Under the pieces are notes generated by a model. It searched no databases, was not told the origin of the DNA, and was given only the letters and a program-made list of their open reading frames with translations. Position numbers and translations under genes: made by a program. Of a DNA stretch of 64,000 bases, positions 23,465 through 30,907 are shown piece by piece. The DNA is taken from the NCBI GenBank assembly GCA_025455885.1, contig JALOLR010000008.1, positions 1-64,000 on the forward strand, read 5' to 3'. This stretch comes from Acidimicrobiales bacterium. GTDB lineage: Bacteria; Actinomycetota; Acidimicrobiia; Acidimicrobiales; Acidimicrobilacustridaceae. Position 1 is the first letter of the stretch, and every line of letters begins with the position of its first letter.

Positions 23465-24385
23465 GTGAGAGACGTCGCCGGGAAGGTCGCGGTCGTGACG
23501 GGGGCGGGGCAGGGCATCGGCCGCGCCCTGGTCGAGAAGTTCACCGCCGAGGGGATGAAGGCGGTGATCGCCGACGTGGTGCCGGAGCTGGTCGAGACCA
23601 CGACGGCCGAGCTCCGCGACGCCGGCCGTGACGTGCTCGGGGTCGTGACCGACGTGACGTCGCTCGAGTCGGTGGAGGCCCTGCGGGACGCGACCCTCGC
23701 CGAGTACGGCGCGGTGCACCTCGTGTGCAACAACGCCGGCATCGGCAGCGGATCCGAAGGCCACCTCTGGGAGCACCACGTGAACGACTGGCGCTGGTCG
23801 CTCGACGTGAACGTGATGGGTGTCGTGAACGGCATCAACGCCTTCGTCCCGACGCTGCTCGCGCAGGGCACCGAGGGCCACGTGGTGAACACGACCTCGG
23901 GGAACGGGGGCTTCACCCCGCTCGTCAACAGCGCCGTCTACGCCACCACGAAGGCGGCGGTCGTCACCATCACCGAGTGCCTCTGGGGTCAGCTGCGCGA
24001 GATCGACGTCCCGGTGAGCGCGTCGCTGCTGTACCCGTCGACGCGCACGCCCGGGGTGCTCGACACCGGGATCTGGCGGCCCGGGGCGAACCGTCCGGAG
24101 CAGTACGACCGCCCGGGGGCCCCGCCCCGGGAGGGTCGCGACGCCCTCGCCGTGTTCAAGGAGCGGATGGACGCCGTCGGGATGCCCGTCGAGTTCGCGC
24201 CGTTGTCGGAGGTGGCCGACATCTGCTTCGAGGGCATCCTGGCCGACACCTTCTGGATCACCGCCCCGAGCGAACCCCAGCAGGAGAAGATCCGCCTCCG
24301 CGCCGAGTCCCAGATCGCGATGACACCCCCCACCTACCTGCTCGAGGCCAACCTGATGACCACCTCGGGCTCCGACGACGACTGA
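23465..24385 (+). CDS. SDR-family oxidoreductase
   Basis: Protein of 306 aa. NAD-binding motif VVTGAGQGIGRALVEKF, NNAG in CNNAGIGSG, the catalytic Ser in TTSGNGG and Tyr/Lys in YATTK. The C-terminal 100 aa extend past the classical SDR core and resemble a mycobacterial steroid- or lipid-linked SDR subgroup. The GTG at 23465 follows CGGGGAGGGC. An ATG at 23460 opens a two-codon ORF whose TGA overlaps the GTG. It converges on the SHOCT gene with a hairpin between. Confidence 0.85.
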   Translation: MRDVAGKVAVVTGAGQGIGRALVEKFTAEGMKAVIADVVPELVETTTAELRDAGRDVLGVVTDVTSLESVEALRDATLAEYGAVHLVCNNAGIGSGSEGHLWEHHVNDWRWSLDVNVMGVVNGINAFVPTLLAQGTEGHVVNTTSGNGGFTPLVNSAVYATTKAAVVTITECLWGQLREIDVPVSASLLYPSTRTPGVLDTGIWRPGANRPEQYDRPGAPPREGRDALAVFKERMDAVGMPVEFAPLSEVADICFEGILADTFWITAPSEPQQEKIRLRAESQIAMTPPTYLLEANLMTTSGSDDD

Positions 24386-24440
24386 CGACGACGACCGACG
24401 ACGGCAACCGGATCGGTGACCCGCGCGGCCACCGGGAGCG

Positions 24441-24456
24441 CGGGGCCTCAGCCCCG
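24441..24456. terminator. Hairpin between convergent genes
   Basis: CGGGGC-CTCA-GCCCCG, a 6-bp GC stem with a 4-nt loop. It overlaps the stop codon of the SHOCT protein and lies 56 bp after the SDR stop. Confidence 0.45.
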
Positions 24457-25179
24457 GGCATCGAGGATCCGCTGCTTCTCGGTCTCGAACTCGGAGTCGC
24501 TGAGCACGCCCGACGCCCGCAGGTCGCCGAGCTGGCGGAGCTGTTCCAGGCGGTCCGCGGCGGGACGGGCGGCGGACGCCGGAGCCGCGGGGGCGGGCAC
24601 CACCCGGTAGGCGAAGTACCCGGGGTCGCCCTGCGCCCAGGCCACCTCGACGGCGTCACCGACGCGGGGGAGGCGCACCCGGGACACGGTCACGTCACGA
24701 CGGACCTCGTAGGGAGGGCCGTCCACGGGGTGGACCTCGATGGTGATCGCCAGGCGGGGATCGTTCTGGAGGGTGACGTGGCCGTCTTCGATGCCGACGA
24801 CCGTCCCGGTGCCGCGGACGCCCGTGCACACCAGTTCGTGGGTGTGCATGGCCGGCCCGAACCAGCCGGCGGCGGCGACCCGTTCGGCGAGCTCGGGAAC
24901 CTCGTCGGTGGCTCGCGACGTCCAGGTCCGCAACCCTTTCTTGTCGAGCCCGTCACGAGGTGCCTGACCGTGGACCGACAGGGTCAGCAGCTCGACGTGG
25001 CGCCGGCCGTCGGCCACCAGCGTCTCGACCTCGGCCCGCTCGTCCGGGCCACCGCACAGGCCGGCGTCCACGGCGCCCTGCAGCACCTCCAGCATCGGCG
25101 CCACCTGGGCGCCGATGGCATTGGCGGCACGGGCCTTCATCCCCGACACGTCCCGCCCGCACCCGCAGAAGCAGCTCAT
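24448..25179 (-). CDS. SHOCT-domain protein with Cys-rich N-terminus
   Basis: Protein of 243 aa of unknown function. It begins MSCFCGCGRDVSG, a CxCGCGR segment that may bind metal, followed by helices, a beta-rich middle (TGTVVGIEDGHVTLQND) and a C-terminal SHOCT domain (DRLEQLRQLGDLRASGVLSDSEFE). SHOCT is a short oligomerisation or membrane-association motif. ATG 25179 is chosen because homology-like features begin there and GGAGG lies upstream. It carries the third copy of the ECF-type promoter motif (25302-25331), linking it to the exported transpeptidase and secreted protein 17 kb away. Confidence 0.7.
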   Translation of the reverse strand: MSCFCGCGRDVSGMKARAANAIGAQVAPMLEVLQGAVDAGLCGGPDERAEVETLVADGRRHVELLTLSVHGQAPRDGLDKKGLRTWTSRATDEVPELAERVAAAGWFGPAMHTHELVCTGVRGTGTVVGIEDGHVTLQNDPRLAITIEVHPVDGPPYEVRRDVTVSRVRLPRVGDAVEVAWAQGDPGYFAYRVVPAPAAPASAARPAADRLEQLRQLGDLRASGVLSDSEFETEKQRILDARG

Positions 25180-25301
25180 GACGCTCGGCCTCCGCCGGCG
25201 CGTCGGGCGGCGACGACGGGCGTCGCGTCGTTTCGAGCAGGACCATCGGTCACGGGAGCCTCCCAGGTCGACGGGTCGGCGGGTCCGACCGGTCACGACT
25301 C

Positions 25302-25331
25302 CTGACCGCCGGACCCTCGAACTCTTACGCG
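25302..25331 (-). promoter_or_regulatory. Candidate ECF promoter, copy 3
   Basis: Minus strand CGCGTAAG-N15-CGGTCAG. Boxes and the 15-nt spacer match copies 1 and 2. The predicted start of transcription is about 110 nt before the SHOCT gene. Confidence 0.6.
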
Positions 25332-25362
25332 GAATCGATCGGCGCGCACCCGGCAGGTACTC

Positions 25363-25376
25363 TGACACTCACGTCA
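25363..25376. promoter_or_regulatory. Operator palindrome TGACRnnnnYGTYA, copy 1
   Basis: TGACACTCACGTCA. It overlaps the end of a plus-strand -10 box (TACTCT, 25358-25363) of the enoyl-CoA hydratase at 25431, so a bound repressor would cover the transcription start. Confidence 0.65.
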
Positions 25377-25430
25377 CCTATCCGTCGCGGGCGGGCGGCC
25401 CGCTGCCTGGCCACGCTCCCAGGGGGAACC

Positions 25431-26333
25431 ATGTCCGACTACACCTTCATCACCTACGCCACCCAGGACGAGGGGCGGGTGGCGCGGATCATGCTCAACC
25501 GCCCCGAGGCCCGCAACGCCCAGAACCGGGGGATGCTCGTCGAGCTCGACGACGCCTTCCGCCGGGCCGAGATCGACGACCAGGTCCGGGTGGTGATCCT
25601 CGGCGGCGAGGGGAAGCTGTTCTCCTCCGGCCACGACATGGGCTCGGAGGTCTCCCGTGACGAGTGGGTGAACCACCCGTCGTTCAAGGGCGACGGCGGC
25701 ACCCGGAAGGGCACCGAGGCCAGGATGCTCGGGGAGTGGCACTACTACTTCCAGAACACCCTGCGCTGGCGGAACCTCCGCAAGATCACCATCGCCGAGG
25801 TGCACGGGAAGGTCTACGGGGCCGGGCTCATGCTCATGTGGGCCTGCGACCTGATCGTCGGCGCCGACAACGTGACCTTCGCCGACGTCGTGGGGACCCG
25901 GCTCGGCATGTGCGGGCTCGAGTACTTCGCCCACCCGTGGGAGTTCGGCCCCCGCAAGACGAAGGAGCTCCTCCTCACCGGCGACAGCCTCGACATCGAC
26001 GAGGCCCACCGCCTGGGCATGGTCTCCAAGGTGTTCCCTCGCGACGAGCTGCACGCCCGGACCGACGAGATGGCCGCCCGCATCGCCGAGCTGCCCAGCA
26101 TGACGGCGCTGATGATCAAGGAGTCCGTCAACCAGACGGTCGACAACCAGGGCTTCCACAACGCCCTCAACGCCTGCTTCACGCTCCACCAGCTCAACCA
26201 CGCCCACTGGGCCGAGGTGCACGAGGACCGCTACCCGGCGGCCAAGCCCGAGGACGGCGTGCACGACTGGAAGAGCGCTCCGCCGGTGGTGCCCGCCGAG
26301 AAGACGACCGTGCGAGCCGCCGCTCCCGTCTGA
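25431..26333 (+). CDS. Enoyl-CoA hydratase/isomerase family protein
   Basis: Protein of 300 aa, crotonase fold. Oxyanion-hole segments GGEGKLFSSGHDMG (about 60) and VHGKVYGAGLMLMWACD (about 123-140). It has a longer insert (residues 68-110) than typical 260-aa hydratases, which suggests a bulky acyl chain. It would hydrate or isomerise an enoyl-CoA in beta-oxidation. ATG 25431 follows CCAGGGGGAACC. It carries operator copy 1 at its promoter, placing it in the same regulon as the acyl-CoA dehydrogenases downstream. The transcript probably ends at the 26390-26441 inverted repeat. Confidence 0.88.
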   Translation: MSDYTFITYATQDEGRVARIMLNRPEARNAQNRGMLVELDDAFRRAEIDDQVRVVILGGEGKLFSSGHDMGSEVSRDEWVNHPSFKGDGGTRKGTEARMLGEWHYYFQNTLRWRNLRKITIAEVHGKVYGAGLMLMWACDLIVGADNVTFADVVGTRLGMCGLEYFAHPWEFGPRKTKELLLTGDSLDIDEAHRLGMVSKVFPRDELHARTDEMAARIAELPSMTALMIKESVNQTVDNQGFHNALNACFTLHQLNHAHWAEVHEDRYPAAKPEDGVHDWKSAPPVVPAEKTTVRAAAPV

Positions 26334-26340
26334 GCCCCGC

Positions 26341-26441
26341 CTCTCCCCGGAACCCCTCCCCGAACTCCTCCCCCGAACCACTCCTTTCCCGAACTGTTGA
26401 GTTCCCAGCTCGCCCAGCCGAGCCCCGCGCGCAACAGTTCG
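26341..26441. repeat. CCCCGAAC-type tandem motif plus long inverted repeat
   Basis: Between convergent genes. There are four degenerate direct repeats of CCCCGGAACC / CCCCGAACTCC spaced 13-15 bp, then CGAACTGTTG (26390-26399) with an exact inverted copy at 26432-26441 across a 32-nt GC-rich loop. It could be a bidirectional terminator or a dispersed intergenic repeat. There is no coding potential. Confidence 0.5.
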
Positions 26442-26467
26442 CCGAGGGGGTGGGCGGAGAGGCCTGC

Positions 26468-28090
26468 TCAGGCGAGGCGGGCTGCGCCGTCTCGCAGCGC
26501 GGTCTTTCGGATCTTGCCCATCGGGGTGCGGTCGAACCCGGCGACGAAGGTGATCGACTCGGGCACCTTGTAGCGCGCCAGGTTCGCCCGACAGTGCGCC
26601 AGCAAGGCAGCCTCGTCGACGGTGGCCCCCGGGGCGCGCTCCACGAACGCCACGACCCGCTCCCCGAGGCGGTCGTCCGGCTCACCGATCACCGCACAGG
26701 CGGCCACCCCCGCCGCGTCGTGGAGCACCCGCTCGACCTCGGCCGGGTACACGTTGGCGCCACCCCGGATCACCAGGTCGTTCCGGCGGTCCTTGATGAA
26801 GAGGTTGCCCTCTTCGTCGAGCACACCGATGTCGCCGGTGTGCAGGAGGCCGCCGCGCAGCGCCGTGGCGGTCTCCTCGGGCCGGTTCCAGTAGCCGAGC
26901 ATCGGGCGGTAGGTGTCGGCGAAGTCGCCGTCGTCGGACGGCCCCACGCACACCTCGCCGACCTCGCCGGCGGCGAGCTCGATGCCGTCGTCGCCGAGGA
27001 TGTGGATCCGGATCTGGGGCAACGCCCGACCGCACGTGCCGGGGACCGGCGGGAGGTTCACGTCCTCGCCGGTCACACTCGTCGGTGCCTCGGTGAGCCC
27101 GTAGCCGGTGCCGACCCGGCGGCCGAAGCGCTCCTCGTAGAGCCGACGGAAGGCGTCGGGCATGTCGGCGCCCCCCACCCCGATGGCCTCGATGCTCTCC
27201 AGCATCTCGTCGGTGACCTCGGGGTGGGTCAACAGGTCGTGGACCATGGCCGGCACCGCCGCGAAGGTGGTGACCCGCTCGTCGCGGATCCACTCGGCCA
27301 TGCCGACGGCGTCGATGCGGTCCATCGCCACGACCGCCGCTCCGGACTGGTAGGCGGCGAGGGGGCCGAGGATCATCAGGTTCAGGATGGTGAGGGGCAG
27401 AGGCACCCCCATCACCGGAGTCGCGGGCTGCTGCGCGGACGGGACCGGCGCCCGCCGGGCCGACACCCGACCGGGCAGCAGGAGGTTGTGCTGGGTGTGG
27501 ACCGCGCCCTTCGGGAAGCCGGTGGTCCCGCTGGTGTAGGCGATCGCTGCGGGGGCGAACGGGTCGACCGGGACGAGCGGCCCGGGGTCGTCGTCGACGA
27601 GCAGGCCCGACCACTCGTCGTCACCGTCGGGGTCGACGCGCACGATCCGCCCGAGGTCGGGGAGCTCCCCCAGGCACGAGCCCACCTCACGGGCCGTGAC
27701 GGCGTCGCCGAGGAAGACCGAGACCTGGGCGTCGCGGAGCATGTAGGCCTTCTCGGGGGCGGCCAGCGGTCGGTTCAGGCCCACCCACACCGCTCCCAAC
27801 CGCATGGCCGCCAGGAAGGCGACGACGATGGTGTCGTCGTTCGGGAGCGACACCGCGATGCGGTCGCCCGCTCCGAGGCCGAGGCCCCGCAGCGCCGTCG
27901 CCGCCCGACGGACGGCTTGGTCGAGCCCCTGTGCGGTGTGGCGACCGTGCCGTCCGACGAGGAGCACCCGGTCGGGGTCGGCGGCGAGAGGAGCGTCGAG
28001 GAGCTCGGCGACGGTCGCCGGCCCGGGAACGGGCCGCGGCGGGCGGGACATCGGGACGAGGCCGTGTCGGGCGAGGTCGAGCGCGGTCAC
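26468..28090 (-). CDS. Acyl-CoA synthetase / AMP-dependent ligase (FadD-like)
   Basis: Protein of 540 aa in the acyl-adenylate superfamily, activating a carboxylic acid to its CoA thioester. P-loop AYTSGTTGFPKGAVH (about 177-190), A5 motif TGYGLTEAP, A7 HTGDIG, A8 NDLVIRGGANVYPAEVE and the catalytic Lys in PMGKIRKTALRDG. GTG 28090 overlaps the stop of a 16-codon leader ORF with a strong ribosome site and has none of its own. An internal Met 14 is the fallback start. It converges on the hydratase at 25431. A TACCCT -10 box at 28168-28163 gives a 19-nt leader up to the short ORF. Confidence 0.88.
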   Translation of the reverse strand: MTALDLARHGLVPMSRPPRPVPGPATVAELLDAPLAADPDRVLLVGRHGRHTAQGLDQAVRRAATALRGLGLGAGDRIAVSLPNDDTIVVAFLAAMRLGAVWVGLNRPLAAPEKAYMLRDAQVSVFLGDAVTAREVGSCLGELPDLGRIVRVDPDGDDEWSGLLVDDDPGPLVPVDPFAPAAIAYTSGTTGFPKGAVHTQHNLLLPGRVSARRAPVPSAQQPATPVMGVPLPLTILNLMILGPLAAYQSGAAVVAMDRIDAVGMAEWIRDERVTTFAAVPAMVHDLLTHPEVTDEMLESIEAIGVGGADMPDAFRRLYEERFGRRVGTGYGLTEAPTSVTGEDVNLPPVPGTCGRALPQIRIHILGDDGIELAAGEVGEVCVGPSDDGDFADTYRPMLGYWNRPEETATALRGGLLHTGDIGVLDEEGNLFIKDRRNDLVIRGGANVYPAEVERVLHDAAGVAACAVIGEPDDRLGERVVAFVERAPGATVDEAALLAHCRANLARYKVPESITFVAGFDRTPMGKIRKTALRDGAARLA

Positions 28091-28137
28091 CGTCGTCGGC
28101 CCGACAGGTCCGCAACAGCACGCAACCGGACGTCCAT
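28087..28137 (-). CDS. Short leader ORF (16 aa) coupled to acyl-CoA ligase
   Basis: ATG 28137 is preceded by GGGGGAGGCG, one of the best ribosome sites in the window. It encodes MDVRLRAVADLSGRRR and stops at a TGA overlapping the ligase GTG (GTGA). A TACCCT box 26 nt upstream would start the transcript just before it. It could act purely in translational coupling or as a regulatory peptide. Confidence 0.45.
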   Translation of the reverse strand: MDVRLRAVADLSGRRR

Positions 28138-28187
28138 CGCCTCCCCCGATCCCCAGGGCGAGAGGGTACCGAGACCCGGCGCAGCCA

Positions 28188-29120
28188 TCAGGCCCGTCGC
28201 CGGTTCGACCAGGCCATGATCGGCCAGGGCTCCTGGTCGTCGCCCCACGCGGGCACGCCGTTGATCGTCCACTCGCAGAGGCTCGCCCACACGACGCCGT
28301 GGACGCCGGGGACCGGCATGGCGATGCGGCTCACCGATCGGCCCTCGGCGAGCAGCCGGCGACCCTCGTCGTCGCGAGCCTCGACCACGACCCTCGTCAC
28401 GTGACCGCGATCGTGGTCGCGCTCGACCCGGCGCGCCCCGGCCACGAGCTCGGCCCTCCTGCCGTCGAGCACCACGAACCCCGACGCCCGCACGGTGTCA
28501 CCGACGAACAGGAAGCTCTCCCCCGAGTCCGCGGCAGCGGACGTGTACCCGAAGCCCCCGCCGTGCTTCCAACGCTCGGAGCGCACCGCCCAGGTGCGGT
28601 CACGGATGGCCAGGCAGTCGACGAACGACGGCTCCCCGTGCAGCACCAGGGTGCCGGTGACCCGCCCGAACTGGTCGAAGTGGTGGGGACGGCGACCGTC
28701 GTCGTCGTCGATGGCGCTCACCCACGGCGGCATGGTCGCGGCGAACTCGAGGTCGAGGTGCACCATCTCGTCGTTGGCGTAGCGGATCCGGTAGCGCGAC
28801 AGCGGTTCGAGCATCTCGACGGAGATGCCGGTCGGGAAGGTGAACGCCCGGAGGTCCCGCTGCTCGGGTAGCCGCAGGCTGGAGTAGTTCGAGAAGTACG
28901 GCACCTCCCAGTGCACCGAGGTGCGGTCGTCCCAGATCGAGAGCCCGCCGCCGCAGGTCCCGATGTTCGGACGGATCCAGTTGTAGATCCAGGACCCGAT
29001 CCGCTTCTCCGGCACGAAGAACCAGAACCAGCAGGTCTCGTGCGACCACCACTCGCCGGGCACGGGTTCGTGGAAGTCGTCGTCGGCGACGCCGAGGAGC
29101 GCCTGGTCCCCCTCAGCCAC
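28188..29120 (-). CDS. DUF7064/7065-type (CrtC/lipocalin-like) protein
   Basis: Protein of 310 aa with no catalytic motif I can assign. It is aromatic-rich, with WWSHETCWFWFFVPEKRIG near the start, HWEVPYFSNYSS and a central GRVTGTLVLHGEPSFVDCLAIRDRTWAVR. This last block is typical of the DUF7064/7065 families, which have a lipocalin-like (CrtC/hydroxyneurosporene-synthase-like) barrel. Such genes often stand near enoyl-CoA hydratases and P450s in actinobacterial lipid or terpenoid clusters. It lies 21 bp downstream of an enoyl-CoA hydratase and is surely in its operon. The function is likely binding or isomerisation of a hydrophobic acyl substrate. Confidence 0.6.
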   Translation of the reverse strand: MAEGDQALLGVADDDFHEPVPGEWWSHETCWFWFFVPEKRIGSWIYNWIRPNIGTCGGGLSIWDDRTSVHWEVPYFSNYSSLRLPEQRDLRAFTFPTGISVEMLEPLSRYRIRYANDEMVHLDLEFAATMPPWVSAIDDDDGRRPHHFDQFGRVTGTLVLHGEPSFVDCLAIRDRTWAVRSERWKHGGGFGYTSAAADSGESFLFVGDTVRASGFVVLDGRRAELVAGARRVERDHDRGHVTRVVVEARDDEGRRLLAEGRSVSRIAMPVPGVHGVVWASLCEWTINGVPAWGDDQEPWPIMAWSNRRRA

Positions 29121-29141
29121 GGGGCGGCTCCTCCCCGGGCG

Positions 29142-29918
29142 TCATCGCCACCTCCACTCGGGATCGCGCTTGGCGAAGAAGGCCTCACGGGCCTCGGCGG
29201 AGTCCTCGAAGCGCACGAGGCGGTCGGTCCAGGTCTGTTCGACGCGGTAGGCCTCCTTGAGGGGGAGGCCCTCGACCTGGTTCATCGACGCCTTGGCCAT
29301 CCGCATGGCGATCGGGCTCTTCGCGGCGAGGGTGGCGGCGAGGGCCCGCGCCGTGGGCAACAGCTCGTCGGCCGGCACCACAGCGCGAACCGCACCGATG
29401 CGGTGGAGGTCGGCCGCCGGGACCAGCTCCCCGGTGAAGAACATCTCCCGCGCCTTGTGCCGCCCCACGAGCGAGGAGACGTGGGCGCTGGCCCCGAGGA
29501 GTCCGACGTTGATCTCGGTCGTGCCGAAGGTGGCCGTGTCGCTCGCCACGATGATGTCGCAGCACGCCGCGAAGGCCAGGCCGGCCCCGATCGCCGGACC
29601 GTTGACCGCGGCGATCACGGGGACAGCGCAGTCGGTGATCGCCCACATGGCGTCGCGGGCCGGGCGACCGGGGTCGATCATCTCTCCCGGCGGCACGTCC
29701 TCGTCGCGCTCGCCGACCGTGGACAGGTCGACACCGGCGATGAAGGCGCGTGTGCCGGCGGAGGTGAAGATCGCCACCCGCACCGAGCGGTCTGCCTCGA
29801 AGGCGGAGAAGATCCGGCGGAGCTCGTCCATCGACGCCCGGTCGATGGCGTTCACAGGGGGCCGGTCGAAGGTGACGACGGCGACCCCGTCGTCGACGAC
29901 GACCTCGAGGTTGCTCAT
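29142..29918 (-). CDS. Enoyl-CoA hydratase family protein
   Basis: Protein of 258 aa with a standard crotonase length. VTFDRPPVNAID is at the start, the oxyanion segments are SAGTRAFIAGVDLS and NGPAIGAGLAFAACCD, and the GTTEINVGLLG loop is intact. It is the first gene of a two-gene unit with the DUF7064-like protein. ATG 29918 is leaderless (TACACT 6 nt upstream). There is no palindromic operator of the regulon at this promoter. Confidence 0.88.
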   Translation of the reverse strand: MSNLEVVVDDGVAVVTFDRPPVNAIDRASMDELRRIFSAFEADRSVRVAIFTSAGTRAFIAGVDLSTVGERDEDVPPGEMIDPGRPARDAMWAITDCAVPVIAAVNGPAIGAGLAFAACCDIIVASDTATFGTTEINVGLLGASAHVSSLVGRHKAREMFFTGELVPAADLHRIGAVRAVVPADELLPTARALAATLAAKSPIAMRMAKASMNQVEGLPLKEAYRVEQTWTDRLVRFEDSAEAREAFFAKRDPEWRWR

Positions 29919-29924
29919 CGCGGG

Positions 29925-29930
29925 AGTGTA
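29925..29930 (-). promoter_or_regulatory. Leaderless -10 box TACACT
   Basis: Minus-strand TACACT, 6 nt, ATG at 29918. Confidence 0.5.
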
Positions 29931-29988
29931 GGAAGCATGGGGACGGCGCTGCCCGCCATGAAAATGAGCCAGCGAATCATCTGCGGCG

Positions 29989-30789
29989 TCATCGACCCGT
30001 GAAGTCGGGCGGACGCTTCTCGACGAAGGCCCTCATGCCCTCCTTGAAGTCGTCCGAGCGGACCGTGAGCTCGATCGCCGCCGCCTCGTCCTCGAGGGCG
30101 TCGGCCAGGTCGCCGTCGAGGTGGCGGTGCAGCAGACCCTTGGTGGCGCCCAGGGAGAAGGTGGGGCGACGGGCGAGCTCGGCGGCGAGCGCCAGCGCCC
30201 GCTCGCCCACCTCGTCGTCGGGCACCACCTCGGTGACCAGACCCCAGTCGACGGCGGTCGCCGCGTCCACCACCTCGGCGGTGTAGAGCATCCGCTTCGC
30301 CCTGCTCAGGCCGATCATCCTCGGCAGGAGCCAGGACCCCCCGCTGTCCACGTTGAAGCCCCGGTCCGAGAAGGGTTCGGCGAAGCTCGCCGACTCGGCG
30401 GCCACGGTCGTGTCGCCCGTGAGCGCCACGTGCAACCCCAGCCCCGAGGTACGCCCCGTGAGCTCGACCACGATGGGCAGGCGGCACTCCCAGAGCCGCT
30501 TCACGAGCAGATGAGGCCCGGTCACGAGACCCCGGGTGATGTGCCCCACCGAGGGACGCCCGCCGTCGCCTCCGCCGCCGCCGATGTCGGCCCCCGTGCA
30601 GAAGTGGCGGCCGGCGCCGCGGAGCACGACGGCGCGCACCTCCCCCGGGTCGGCCTCGAGGCCGTCGAGGACGTCGAGCAGGGCCGTGATCGTCGGTGCG
30701 TCGAGGGCGTTGCCGCGCTCGGGGCGGTTCAGCGTGAGCACCAACACAGCGCCCTCGCGCTCGTGCAGCAGCGACGTCGTCTCCGACAC
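29989..30789 (-). CDS. Enoyl-CoA hydratase/isomerase family protein
   Basis: Protein of 266 aa, crotonase fold. VLTLNRPERGNALD, then GAGRHFCTGADIGGGGGDGG and TGRTSGLGLHVALTGD for the oxyanion hole, and FSDRGFNVDSGGSWLLPR in the second catalytic loop. The insertion of a glycine-rich loop right after the oxyanion segment is mildly unusual. GTG 30789 has GGAGGACCGGA upstream. It is divergent from the MaoC-type dehydratase gene, so the two may be co-regulated from the 118-bp gap. Confidence 0.87.
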   Translation of the reverse strand: MSETTSLLHEREGAVLVLTLNRPERGNALDAPTITALLDVLDGLEADPGEVRAVVLRGAGRHFCTGADIGGGGGDGGRPSVGHITRGLVTGPHLLVKRLWECRLPIVVELTGRTSGLGLHVALTGDTTVAAESASFAEPFSDRGFNVDSGGSWLLPRMIGLSRAKRMLYTAEVVDAATAVDWGLVTEVVPDDEVGERALALAAELARRPTFSLGATKGLLHRHLDGDLADALEDEAAAIELTVRSDDFKEGMRAFVEKRPPDFTGR

Positions 30790-30907
30790 TCCGGTCCTCC
30801 CCTCCCGCCGCCCTGTCCGCGGCCCTCTCCCCCGGCCCTCGGACCCTAATGGCGATACCCTCGCCCCTGCCGCGCCTGTGTGGGGCGACGACAGCAGGGG
30901 GATGACG

